Below, piece after piece: positions 1 to 10,420 of a stretch of DNA of 64,000 nt. Origin of the DNA: Sisyra terminalis (lineage: Eukaryota; Arthropoda; Insecta; Neuroptera; Sisyridae); NCBI GenBank assembly GCA_958496175.1, contig OY292276.1, positions 24,260,001 through 24,324,000 of the forward strand, given 5' to 3'. Each line of letters starts with the position of its first letter. The first letter of the stretch is position 1. A model generated the notes under the pieces. The model saw only the letters and a program-made list of their open reading frames with translations, was not told the DNA's origin and made no database searches. Made by a program: the position numbers and the translations under genes.

Positions 1-34
1 CCGTATAGTATGCGACTTACGTAGAAATTAGGGT

Positions 35-239
35 TCAAGTCCCTTTAAGAACAGTTTTTCTGTTTTTTACTTTGTTTTTTAATCTTTTCGCGATTTTTTA
101 TTGATTCAATTTTTATATGGTTTACTTTTTTCTTTTGTGGCTAAGTTTTCATTATGGACCGATTTATTCGCGAATTAAATTAATAACATCATCGAAAATG
201 CAATGTTGCCAGATTTGACTGTTCTAAAAAGGACTTGAG
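35..239. repeat. Foldback (palindromic) MITE, copy 1
   Basis: The two ends are imperfect inverted repeats. The left side is damaged; the right end carries the better conserved arm with the motif gttgccagatttgactgt followed by ctaaaaaggactt. The interior (cttttgtggctaa, then cattatggaccgattta) is shared with copies at 1145, 10016 and 34863. No coding capacity is visible. Family assignment rests on comparison among the four copies in this window. Confidence 0.75.
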
Positions 240-629
240 ACGACATTAGAATATTATTATTTTATCTTATTTTGATGAATTTGCCCTGTCGGATTAGGTA
301 AATTTAAATTCAGAAATTTATTTTTCTCGATTTTAGTGATAAAATTGAGAATTTGTAAGCTTTAATTAATACATAGAGAAGCTACCATGAATATTGAAAA
401 TAATAAGTAAGACTAAAACTAATATGGGTGTAATTTTCTTTTCGTTCATCGACAAGAAGAAAGATTTCCAACAGATTTTTCCAAATGTACTTGTTACAAT
501 TATAGCTACCACTCTTCTAGGGGTACTATATTTGTAACTAGTCATTACTAGTAAATTATAAATACCAGGTATCTAGTAATAATTAATTGTTCCTTAGTTT
601 GAGTCATTATTACCTTTTAGGCCTTAGAA

Positions 630-760
630 CAGGGCTGTCGAACAGAAGGCTGGCGGGCCACATGCGGCCGGGAATGACATTTTAAATGTATAATATACAT
701 ACACAATCGCAATTCTGTATACATAGTTGTCGTAAGACCACTCGATATTGGACAACCCTG
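630..760. mobile_element. Short hAT-like MITE
   Basis: The left end reads cagggctgtcgaac and the right end, reversed, reads cagggttgtccaat. This is the CAGGG-type terminal inverted repeat typical of hAT miniature elements. The flanking 8 bp (ccttagaa and atctagag) are only loosely alike, so the target duplication is decayed. GC-rich internal ends (gcgggccacatgcggcc) also resemble known hAT MITEs. Confidence 0.6.
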
Positions 761-963
761 ATCTAGAGTGCCTCTTACTTTGATCATTTTTGAATTATTC
801 TCACCCTAAAATTCATTGCTGTTACATGAAAAATAGTTTTTTTAACTATGACTAACATCAATAGATGACATCGAGCGATTGAAAATCCATATATAAATTA
901 TATTGTTTTTTTTGGATTTTATCCAAAAAGTTCCAATATTTATTTTCTCCCCTGATTCGTAGT

Positions 964-1620
964 AAGGTGCTATCTATAAATTACGCCCCACAATTTTTTT
1001 ATTTTTACCCCCCCCATTAGCCCTTGTCATATTGATTCCCCCCATTGGTGTGACGTCACACATTGTTTAAATTTATAGTTAGAAATATTCAAAATAAAAC
1101 GACAGTTACAATTTATTTTTATTTCAATTAAATAATAAAATAGGCTCAAATTCCCTTTAGAACCATCAAACGTTGCATTTTCTACTTTTTTATTAAAAAT
1201 TTAAATCGTGAATAAATCGACCCATAATGAAAGTTTAGCCACAAAAGAGAAAATTATACGATATTAGAGTTCAATTTACAAAAAAAAAAAAAAAAATCGC
1301 GAATAGAAAAAAAGAACAAAATGGAAAATACAACGCTGCCAGATTTGATGGTCTTAAAAGAGACATAAGTCATAAAATATTTAATGAGCTCAACATCAAG
1401 AAAAATATTTTAAATAAGAAGCAAAATAAAAAACCAATTCAGAAACGATTTATTATGTTTAGAAACGATTCAAAACTTCTTCATCCTATGTTCATGGATT
1501 TTAATATTTTAACATGCGACGTCACTAAGCTTTTGACCCCCATCCCTGACCTTTGTTACACGATGCCACATTTCGTTGACTTCCCCTCAGAATGTGTGAC
1601 GTAATTTATGAATGGCCCCT
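964..1620. mobile_element. MITE with ATAAATTACG-type inverted ends, interrupted
   Basis: The left end (aggtgctatctataaattacg) and the reversed right end (aggggccattcataaattac) are imperfect inverted repeats, followed internally by C-rich runs and tgacgtcac motifs on both sides. The element is about 650 bp because a foldback element (1145-1371) sits inside it. The ends resemble those of the element at 20556, so the two may be related. Confidence 0.5.
1145..1371. repeat. Foldback MITE, copy 2
   Basis: This copy has the family termini (ccctttagaaccatcaaacg on the left, caacgctgccagatttgatg on the right) but its interior lies in the opposite orientation to copies 1, 3 and 4. An A-rich run near 1279-1295 is a private insertion. 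It is nested within the 964-1620 element. Confidence 0.7.
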
Positions 1621-2225
1621 GAGTAATTTCATAAACAGTTGTCATGAAAAGGAGGACAATGTGAATTTGGGACTTATGTCTTAAATATTTTAAAGAAAAA
1701 CTTAAATATTTTATTATTTGAGAGCAAATAATTAGATATTATTATAATTTTACTATGTAACCGTATACAATAAAATATTTGTGCTTTTTGCTAAATTATT
1801 TAGGGACAATCCATTTGAAATCGCCCAAACTATGTTGCTCAACATTTTGTATTTTCCTTTTTTTTTTATTACGAAGTCCCTTCTCGGTAGATAGTCACAA
1901 AAAGCTATTTGAAAAAAATTAACAAGCTGTAGTTTTTTCCTGGTAACCATTTAAAAATGGCGATTGGACAAATTTTAATCAATCACCTGTTAACGTTATC
2001 AAAATAACAAAAATAAGAGATACCATTTTATCCCCGTCTCTCTTGTACGTAGTATATGTTTTTAAATATAACTTTTTATAAATATAATAATAATATAACT
2101 CGTAATATTCCTTGTAATTTTATATATTATATATTTTATATATATGCAATATTATATACTAAATTACATTTAAATCACAAAGACTTTCATCTATTATATT
2201 TATATAATGATTATAATCATCAAGT

Positions 2226-2391
2226 CTACTGGTGGCCAAGTGGTCATGGTGACTCTTCAAAACTGATAAGTGATGGGTTTGATTCTCGTATCGAGCAAAT
2301 TTTCAATATTTCTCGATTTACGATTTTTTATTAACTCTAGAGTTGCTAAAAATCTTGGCAGTTATAAAATGACGATGAATAACAACAAAAT
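2226..2391 (+). mobile_element. tRNA-derived SINE, copy 1
   Basis: The head carries a box A-like ggtggccaagtgg and a box B-like gggtttgattctcg. These are followed by the family body (gagcaaattttcaatatttc, then ttaactctagagttgctaaa, then the tail gttataaaatgacgatgaat). The open reading frame crossing it is SINE sequence, not a gene. Confidence 0.8.
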
Positions 2392-2475
2392 GTGTATATT
2401 ATAATCATTACAATCCTATTGTTATCACAGTATTGAAATATAAAAACAATAACATTTATAAAATTAATGTGTTCA

Positions 2476-3631
2476 TTAAACATTTTTTATAGCCATATCA
2501 AAGTACTTATTCGGTGAATACTCAAATAATAAAAAATCAATTTTATAAATCTTATAAAGTTTCTCCAACAGTGATTTGGGAATTTTTGAAAAATATTTAG
2601 CTTCAATTTGATTTGTCGTTTTTCCATTTTGGTTTCCATTTTTTTCCAATTCAAAATCTAAAATATTTTCTAAACCTACATCCTTGATAAAAGCCTTATT
2701 TTCGTCTTTGAAATGTTCCAGCTTTATGATGTAATCATAGTCCATTGCACATGGTGCACACTCCTGGTAAAATGGACGCCAATGTTCATTAAACCGCCAA
2801 TTTTCATGGACCAAAAATCTTAAAAATTCCTCAAAAGTTGGCTCTCGCAGAGGCGTTTTTGACGAAGTTTGTGACCCAAAAAGCATTGTGATATGTTTTC
2901 CGAATTTCTCGTAGTAATATTCCCGATTGGTTCTGTTCTCTAATTTATCTCGATAAGCTGAAAGAAGCCTTTGGAATGGATGACGCACAATTATAAATTT
3001 CCGCGTTTGATTTAAATACTGGAAAATTAAAAATATTTAAGCGACTTTTTTCTTTATTAATTTGCAAGTAACGTAACTTACGTTGATCAATGTACGATCT
3101 TTCTTGTAAATTCTCAAGACCAAATGACTTAACTTTTTAGTTAAATCAAAATTGTAATTTCCACTTAAAGTCAAGAAATTTGTTAGCCACACAGTGGAGG
3201 CTGCCTTGTAAATAGGGCACCAAGAAATTGAATGTTTCCTGAAGAAAAACATAATGTTAACGAGAAATTTTTGCCCAAATATCAAAACTTACCTATTAAC
3301 CAAAATTCGATTTTGAGCACTTAACAACAAATAATTCATTTCGGTTTCATTCACATGCAGAGATTTGCAAACTAAATCAATGTTCGATTTCCGATTTTTC
3401 ATTTTCTATGAAAATTAAGAAATTTAAGCAAAAAAAAAAAAAGTTTCAAATAATTACCTCTTGGAAAAATCGACTTGTAGTATTCAGTGAAATGTAAGGT
3501 GCGACTAATTGATTTTCTTCTGAATCAACTTCTTCATTTTTATACCGTACAGAACTTGAATTAAACATTAAAATCAAAAATAGAACGAAAACAGCGTAAT
3601 AAAAGGACAATCGAAAGTACAACCAAGCCAT
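2476..3631 (-). CDS. Carbohydrate sulfotransferase (CHST/HNK-1 family)
   Basis: Four exons (3458-3631, 3293-3405, 3082-3238, 2476-3018) give a complete 328-aa protein. The family transfers sulfate from PAPS to Golgi glycans. A single hydrophobic segment at about residues 8-24, after a very short N-terminus, fits a type II Golgi membrane protein. The 5'-phosphosulfate-binding loop is WCPIYKAAST (about 102-111), less canonical than the usual basic loop. The 3'-phosphate-binding motif RHPFQRLLSAYRD (about 160-172) is textbook for the family. Length is short to normal. Introns of 52 to about 63 bp have good GT-AG ends. The nearest neighbour upstream (4.0-5.3 kb) is a transposon. The glycan substrate cannot be told from sequence. 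Confidence 0.85.
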
Positions 3632-4561
3632 ATTTCATTGATCATACTAATGAAAACTAAGAGGCATTGAGAGTTATCTGGGATGTAACATCCGTTATTG
3701 TTATCATATTCTGCAATGAATCCTTTTTTATCAAATAAGTTTTAAATAAAGGTTTCAACCATTTTCATTGCTTCTAAACTTCTAGTCTTAATCTATAGAG
3801 TATTCAATGATGATTTTTTGTGAAATCCATATTAGCTTACAAAATTCTAGAGCCTGTCGCTGTATTTTGAGTTTTATTATATTTCTTGTTAAATATTCTT
3901 TTTTAGATGTTTTTATTTTAAAATTACTATTTTAAATTATTTAGTCAATCTGAATGTTTTTTTTTACTCAAGAATTGCTTAGCCGATTTTGATGAAGTTT
4001 TGTGTTCAGGTATAACTAGAAATCGCAATACCGGTATTTGAGCCGTTTGAACACTTTTGTAATACCGGAATCCATAAGTTTAAATACCGTTTTTTCGATA
4101 TTTGCTAGAAATTTTTTAAATAGTCTCCAATATATTAGATAGCAGGGGTCGCTCACATAGCAAAACGGTATGTTTTTGTTTTATTTTTCTCTATCAAGCG
4201 AAATTAATTACACTGTGAATATTAAGTTAGAAATAGAACATTTTCTACGATGTTTCCATAATAATAATGATTATACAAATGAACAAGAAGAAGAGAGACT
4301 AACCAATGCAAATTTGGCATAGGCTATAATTAATTTTCTAGATTTTTTTTATTAACAAGCCTATCGACATTCAGAAGAATTCGGTACAGTTATCAGAGAT
4401 GATAACACTAATATCAATAGTGAAAACGAGTTGCCTCTTGAAAAAAAATAGAATTCGTGATAATTAAACGAGTCAAAAAATAAAAATAGTTTAGAAATTC
4501 TAACAATGATATACTATCTAACTATCTAACAATGATAACAAAAATATAATGAGATAAAAGA

Positions 4562-4887
4562 TGTTCGAGCATATTCTATGAAGGGTAGATTATGCGAGAA
4601 GCATCTGGAACTCTGTAGAAGCTTCCAGAATATGGCCAAATTGTATATAAGACAGTTGACCGTTAATCATCAACAGTAAAGCATAGTTAAACAGTAATAA
4701 AAGCTTGAAAACAGTTAACGCTTAAAAATAAATCGCCAATCGCTACATTAATTGTTAATTTGCAAAAAAAAATAAGTGTATAATGTAAAATAAATAATAA
4801 ACATGTATAATTAAATAAATTGTCATTGTTATGTACTAAAACACAAATCCAACGAACCCGTAAATACCAATAAGTTATAACGTAACA
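4562..4887 (+). mobile_element. LTR-like repeat (probable solo LTR), copy 1
   Basis: It starts TGTTCGAGC and ends CGTAACA, the TGTT...AACA pattern common in BEL/Pao-type LTRs. It contains a heat-shock-element-like array, a TATA box and AATAAA-like A-rich sequence. A diverged second copy lies at 49859-51090, split by other DNA. No clear 5-bp target duplication or coding region is seen, so solo-LTR status is inferred. Confidence 0.5.
4598..4650 (+). promoter_or_regulatory. Heat-shock-element array plus TATA box
   Basis: GAA triplets start at 4598, 4608, 4618 and 4628, exactly 10 bp apart. The last two flank TTC at 4623, giving a perfect GAAnnTTCnnGAA heat-shock element. The in-between half-sites at 4603 (ATC) and 4613 (CTG) are degenerate. 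TATATAA follows at 4644-4650, about 14 bp downstream. It points rightward, toward the XK-related gene. Activity is inferred. Confidence 0.6.
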
Positions 4888-5531
4888 ATACAATATATTT
4901 TTGCACAAGATTACGTTCCAGGATCAATGACAGTATGATTGATGCATTATGTTTATGAAGATCACATTTCAAAAATTTGTAATAGTACCATGGCCTGAAT
5001 AGTAATATTTACACTTTTCTGTGGTTTAAATACATATAATGTTCGTTGTTCCTTTACTTTTTGTGATTCTTTGTATACTGTTATTATTATTAAATTAGAC
5101 ATTTTTTGTGATATTTACTGTGTCGATAAAACTAGTCAATAAAGCAAAGAAAAGTCTGTATTTTCTTTACTTTTCTAAAATTCCTACTACCGGTATTAAA
5201 ACCGTATTCTGGTATTAGGATATAAAAATTACCTAATACCGGCATTGAACTTTTGGTCCGACATTGCAATCCCTAGGGATAACACTACTTCGCTTACAAT
5301 TAACGAAACATACTCTTCTTAAAATACAAAAGTTAAGACATTTGGACCAATTTCCATATTTCACTGCAGACGACAAATCGGTGAAGCTAAATAAAAAAAG
5401 TATTGTCTCGGCATAATATGGCAGGCAAACGATATATGCTAGTTGTATATAAAGTTCATCTTCTTTAATATTTATATCATTGTTTTAGATTCGCCTAAAA
5501 TATGCCGCAAGAACCTCGCTAACCAACTGGA

Positions 5532-8227
5532 ATGGATTTAACAATTATCACATTACGGGCGCTTTGGCACGGAGGCATCTTAATAAGTCGAATCACTGCA
5601 ATTCTTTTATTTCTGTTGCTGTTTGGCCACTGGCTACTGCCGTTTTTAACGCTTCATTGGATATTCATGATTGGCTATTCAATTCGATATGCAACACACC
5701 GATCCATAAACAATAAATGGGACATTTTAACATACCATTGCTTTTATGGACTGATTTATTGTTTCGACTTTTTCGAGCCGTTTTCCAATGATAATTCCCG
5801 AATGAGACTTTTACCGTTTTATTGTTTGCTGTATGCGGAAAATTTGACGATTGTCTTATTGTACATCTTCTTGAGTGACCGACAATGGCTGGCGTCCATT
5901 CTTGTTACGTTTGTTGTATCTTCAATTGTTGGTAAGAAATAATTTGTAAAATTGTTGTACTCCCATATACCAAAAGTTGCCAGTCGTCGATTAAATAAGT
6001 TTATTATTATCGGATGAAAATTCTGTTACCAAAAGATCTTTCAAAAATCAGTTGCATCCTTTTCTATAATATGAAAACGTATCATTGAGCCATTGAAAAT
6101 TACTTTTTCAATGCTTTTTATTGTAATTTCCGTTTCTTAAAAATAGTGTGTTTTTTAATTCATAATTTGTTTTGAAACACAAAAATCAACAGTTTTTTAC
6201 TTGAAATTTATAAATTCATCATGTTGTTAGTTTAACTAGTTAATTTTATTAACCATATTAAAAAAACCAAATCTTTGAACCTTCTTTTCCTTCTTCCATA
6301 AGTTCTTTATATATAAATATTTTTGGAGTAAAATTAAAAATGACCAAAAACAGGAAAATCAACCTAAGCCCTACTATGGGAATGGCATTTTTTGCGTGAA
6401 CGAAAATAAAACTGGCACTTATTTTTGGCAATAATTTATCTTGTTGATGCTTGCTGGTGGCCGAGTGGTTAAGGCAGCCGCTCCAAAATTGGTAGGTGCT
6501 GGGTTCGAATCTCGTATCGAGCAAATTTTAAATATTTCTTAATTACCGGTTTCTTATTTACTCTAGAGTCACTGAAAACTTTGACAGTTATAAAGCGCCG
6601 ATAAATAACAACAAAAATTATATTGAAACAAATCATTTTAATTTAATTTTTAGGTTTAACTTCATTGGTTTTATATCATCAAAGATCGAGTCAATTAATT
6701 CAAAAGTATAGTACTAATAAATCAATTGAAGTTTCATCTTCACAAGAGCAAGAAATGGCAAATACCAGTAAAAATTTGGAGTCGTCCGACAACAAATGTG
6801 AAGTAGAAACTACCATTAACACAACAATTAATGATATAGATTTCCATTCAGTTGTTGAAAACGATTCCTTCAACAGTTCAAACAGTGTTTCGGACATCAA
6901 CAAAAAGAAACGCCACTGTATTTGCCTTCCAATCGAAATCGATTCTCTTCCCACAGAATCAAACTTAACGAACATAATCCGCCGAGGAATTTGCTCTTCG
7001 ACCGAAACCGATTTAAATTTTGCCAATCCCGAAGTGAAATTGGATCTGAAAGAAAAGGTGCTCCAGGAAAATATCGATGATAATAATACAGAAGACAGTG
7101 ATAATAAAACTATAGATATTGAGGCTCCAAGTGAAATTTTATCAACACACGACTATGAAAATATTTGCGCTGTGAATATAGCTCGAGAAAAATGGGGATT
7201 ACGCTCCTGGCAAGGCTATTGCGATATTGAGACTTATTTTCACGATGATAGTACGGTGCATGATCGACGACGAGATACCCTAACGAGTACAGCGACGTCG
7301 GGAAGTTCGGAATTAAGTTCACAAGATTCAAATTTCCCAAAAATTGCTATGCAGACTAGAGCGGACGATTATGATGAGCCCATTGAGTTTGATTTGGATA
7401 ATTGTTCTGATAATACAAGCAATTTGGATATTGAAACAAATATTTTTAAGGCCGAGCCTTATATTTCAGATCAACACGGAACTTTTCATCCGTTAGTGAG
7501 TGGACCGTTGGAATCGATTCAAGAAGAATTGGAGGAATCTTCGTCGTCGAATAGTACTCCGAAATTACCGCATAGCTCCCGATCGACTTCAATCAGTGCG
7601 CTGGTGGCGACCATCGACGAAATCCGTCTTGGTTCAACAACCAATTCGCCGTATCGTTTCCGAGATCGTAAATTCACCAGCCCCTATAACTCAATCTCTG
7701 ATTATACATTAGACTATGACGATCGAAAAATATCGTGGAATGACAAAGATATATTCCACTCACCGCAAACTAACACCAAAAACACCAAATTGTCCTTCGA
7801 CCACAACTACATCCCAACGGAATTTACGCTTGATCAAATTTTATTTTTATCAGAGCTACGTCGTGATTCGCACGAAGTTGACTCAAAACTCGAAAGCGAA
7901 TACGATGTGACAAAATCTGTGATAAATTTACTAAATGCATGTGATATTATAACTAACAATACGGAAAAGTTAGATCTAACTAAAACGCGTACACCCCGAA
8001 AACTATCATTGTTTCGGGAAAAAATCGAGCCCAAAGTAAAAATCAGACATGAAAATAAAAACTCAATCGAATCTGTCGACTCGATTGAAGAAAATAATTG
8101 TAATTTGACTGGAAGTTGCGATGACTTAGTCAATTCGAATAAAACTTTGACGAAAAATAAGCATAATTTTTTCTTAAAACAGATGATTTCTCCTGCTAAA
8201 GTCAACGCTTTCAAGATAAAAATGTAA
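5532..8227 (+). CDS. XK-related protein (XKR family), C-terminal portion
   Basis: Two exons (5532-5931, 6654-8227) splice in frame through GTAAGA and a TTTTTAG acceptor to give 657 residues. XKR proteins are multi-pass plasma-membrane proteins, several acting as lipid scramblases. Four hydrophobic stretches occupy about residues 20-141, beginning LRALWHGGILISR, a typical XK-family helix. The remaining 500 residues are a hydrophilic Ser/Asp/Asn-rich tail with a more conserved-looking block around 310-328 (REKWGLRSWQGYCDIE). N-terminal exons are not found, and a TAA lies three codons before the chosen ATG. The true exon probably starts further left, after the acceptor TTTTAG at 5483-5488, with a possible frame break. 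The intron holds a SINE. Confidence 0.7.
6451..6615 (+). mobile_element. tRNA-derived SINE, copy 2 (best-preserved promoter boxes)
   Basis: Box A tggccgagtgg and box B gggttcgaatc match RNA polymerase III consensus, and the head resembles a tRNA-Leu or tRNA-Ser. The body has the family sequence (atcgagcaaattttaaatat, then tactctagagtcactgaaaa) and ends in ataaataacaacaaaa. It lies in the XKR intron in the same orientation as the gene. Confidence 0.85.
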
Positions 8228-8346
8228 ATATTTGCAATTGCACTTGTATTTTTAGTCGTATAGTAATCGATTCATTGCCATATAGCTTTTAGTTTTAAGA
8301 AAAAAAAAGATTTGTTAAGCTAAAATTTTAAAAGATTTTTTTTGAA

Positions 8347-8352
8347 AATAAA
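8347..8352 (+). terminator. Polyadenylation signal candidate of the XK-related gene
   Basis: AATAAA occurs 120 bp after the stop codon. A second one lies at about 8484-8489. Either could define the 3' end. The next 700 bp, to 9220, show no feature I can identify. Confidence 0.4.
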
Positions 8353-9222
8353 TTTTTAAGATTTCAGAAGAGCTTGAACTGAGAAGCTTGAACTGTCTTC
8401 CACTGAGAGGTATTTTTATTCTTATTATATAAGAAGTTTTAGATTTAAGAATGTTTTAATTTTGTAAATAATTTTTTAAACAAAATAAATATTTTTATTA
8501 AAATATTTCCAAGAAAACATTGTTTTTCACGTCCATAACTCAGATGTACGTATATTAGTCAACGGAAACTTGAAAGTCCGGTTACCCTTATATTACAACT
8601 TTTTACTCGAAGATTACGCGTAGCGCTAAAAGATTAATTTGAAAGGAAGGTGTGTTTTACGAATCGTTATACAAAAGTATAAAAAAACTTCGAAAAAAAG
8701 TTCAACACCATCCCTAAAACTAGGGGATGTAAAATATCTGAACATAAGTGTGTAAGATTAAATAGGTCTTGAAAAATTATAACCAAGATTTAAAATATTT
8801 TTTTTATCAATCTTGCTTCTAAAATCATAGAAATTTTTATCTCTCGGTTCTAACTTTTGAGCCGTAGTGTTCCTACTGCTCCTCTTCTTCCTTCAGAAAA
8901 ATTCTGAAAAAATTTAAAGTCCCAACAATATTTTCTATGTTTTTTGATTTGAATAAAATATATTAAGTACTTTTGGAGTCATCGAATGTTTTCCGATACA
9001 AGTTCTTTTTACTTTTTTATAGTATTTTAATAAATATTTTAATTTTTTGACTACTCTCAGAAGTCTTCTTTAATCTCTTTTCATAATTAAAATATATTAT
9101 AATTAGTGGTACATATCTACATTGGTTCCAAGTTACAGCCAAATGAAATTAAACCACCCTTCAAATCATAATAGATTTTTTCGCTAACTTTGAACAGTAC
9201 TCTATACTGTATATACAATTTA

Positions 9223-9495
9223 TTGTGGTCTTATTTATGTAATATAATTCACACAATTAAATTATTAACATCAATTTGAACAAAAGTTCAAACAAATGTA
9301 TTTTTGTATTGCTCAGATACGTATTTTTGTTGCCAAGCAATGTGTCTGCTGCGTAACTCATCACATAGTAGTTACCAGTAGTTACGGAGTGATCCAATAC
9401 TACTTGGGACAATACGTCGTAAATTTAGTTGTTAGAATTTCAAATTATGTTTATATTATACTTTTGTAAATTATATTACTTAAATAAGACCACAA
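9223..9495. mobile_element. MITE with 27-bp inverted repeats and TA duplication
   Basis: The left end ttgtggtcttatttatgtaa is matched in reverse at the right end, and the inverted repeat extends to about 27 bp. TA dinucleotides flank both sides (9221-9222, 9496-9497), as in Tc1/mariner-like elements. Internal sequence (tcaaacaaatgta, cagatacgtattt) recurs near 31868 and 46927. No coding capacity. Confidence 0.7.
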
Positions 9496-9706
9496 TATAT
9501 TTTAAATATGTGATTATAAATTGTATAAGCAGAAACCACCATCAATTATGTACGAATATATGTGATAATTAAATTTACATGTGTAGTAGCAACTCTTCGT
9601 TACATTGTGACTATGGAATACATCTAGAAAGAATATTTCTTCCTAGTCGTCAAAGTCACTTTTGGTTGTAAGGTTTGCAAATTCAGAATAACAATATAAT
9701 GAAAAA

Positions 9707-9880
9707 CCTACTGATAACTGATTAGTCAAGGTGGCCGCTCCAAAACTAGTAGGTGTTGGGTTCGAATTTCGTATCGAGCAAATTTTCAATATTTCTCGGT
9801 TTACGGATTTTTATTAACCCTAGAGTTGCTGAAAACGTTGGCAGTTATGAAGCGGTGATAAATAACAGCGAATATAATAA
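9707..9880 (+). mobile_element. tRNA-derived SINE, copy 3
   Basis: Box A is damaged (ataactgattag) but box B (gggttcgaatttcg) and the body (gagcaaattttcaatatttc, taaccctagagttgctgaaa) are well kept. The tail ends in aataacagcgaatataat. The short reading frame across it is SINE sequence. Confidence 0.75.
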
Positions 9881-10015
9881 AAAAAGAGGAAGTAGTGCAA
9901 TTGGTACACTATTAATTATAAAACTGGTCTTGTTACTGTTGCAAGCTACGTATAAGCCATTGGACTCAAATTTTTACCCTGATTTTTAAGACCCCAAGTA
10001 TTATAGAAGGGAGGG

Positions 10016-10233
10016 CTCAAGTTCCTTTTAGCACAGTTAAATCTGGCAACGTTTTATTTTCTACTTTGTTTTTTATTCTATTCGCAATTTTTTAACTAAT
10101 TAAAATCTAATATGGTAAATTTTTCTCCTTGGTGACTAATTTTCATTAGGAGTCGATTTATTCACGAATTAAACTAAAGACAAAGTAGAAAATGAAACGT
10201 TGCCCGATTTGACTGTGCTAAAAGGGACTTAAG
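10016..10233. repeat. Foldback MITE, copy 3
   Basis: Inverted ends (ctcaagttccttttagcaca and tgtgctaaaagggacttaag) enclose the family interior. The arms are about 60 nt each, so single strands could fold into a long hairpin. It lies between the XKR 3' flank and PPO-A, about 190 bp beyond the PPO-A stop codon. Confidence 0.75.
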
Positions 10234-10420
10234 CCGAAGGTATTTTTAGAAAAGAAAATTAATAATATTAATTTAGGTATTTTTTTTATTATTTTTTAAT
10301 ATGCCTCTGTAATATAATTTGATTTAACATAACAATTAAACTTAAAGAAATCAAGAAAAAATTGAATTTAAAAAGGAAATTTTAAAGTAAATGCATAATC
10401 CTCTTCGGCGTGGTAACACT

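Larger units (their letters stand above)
4017..5275. mobile_element. Non-autonomous hAT-like element with 8-bp target duplication
   Basis: Left end tagaaatcgcaataccggta and reversed right end tagggattgcaatgtcgg form an imperfect inverted repeat. The flanks ggtataac (4009-4016) and gggataac (5276-5283) match at 7 of 8 positions, the target duplication length of hAT elements. Both ends carry subterminal ataccgg motifs. No transposase is visible. An LTR-like sequence (4562-4887) lies inside it. Confidence 0.75.

Noticed and set aside
6460..6530. tRNA gene with box A and box B
   Set aside because: The acceptor stem and 3' end of a tRNA are missing and the same head recurs with a common non-tRNA body at many places; this is a SINE.
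6700..7026. Minus-strand reading frame under the XKR tail
   Set aside because: It is a shadow of the long plus-strand exon, with no motif of its own. The same holds for 7110-7340 and 7834-8214.
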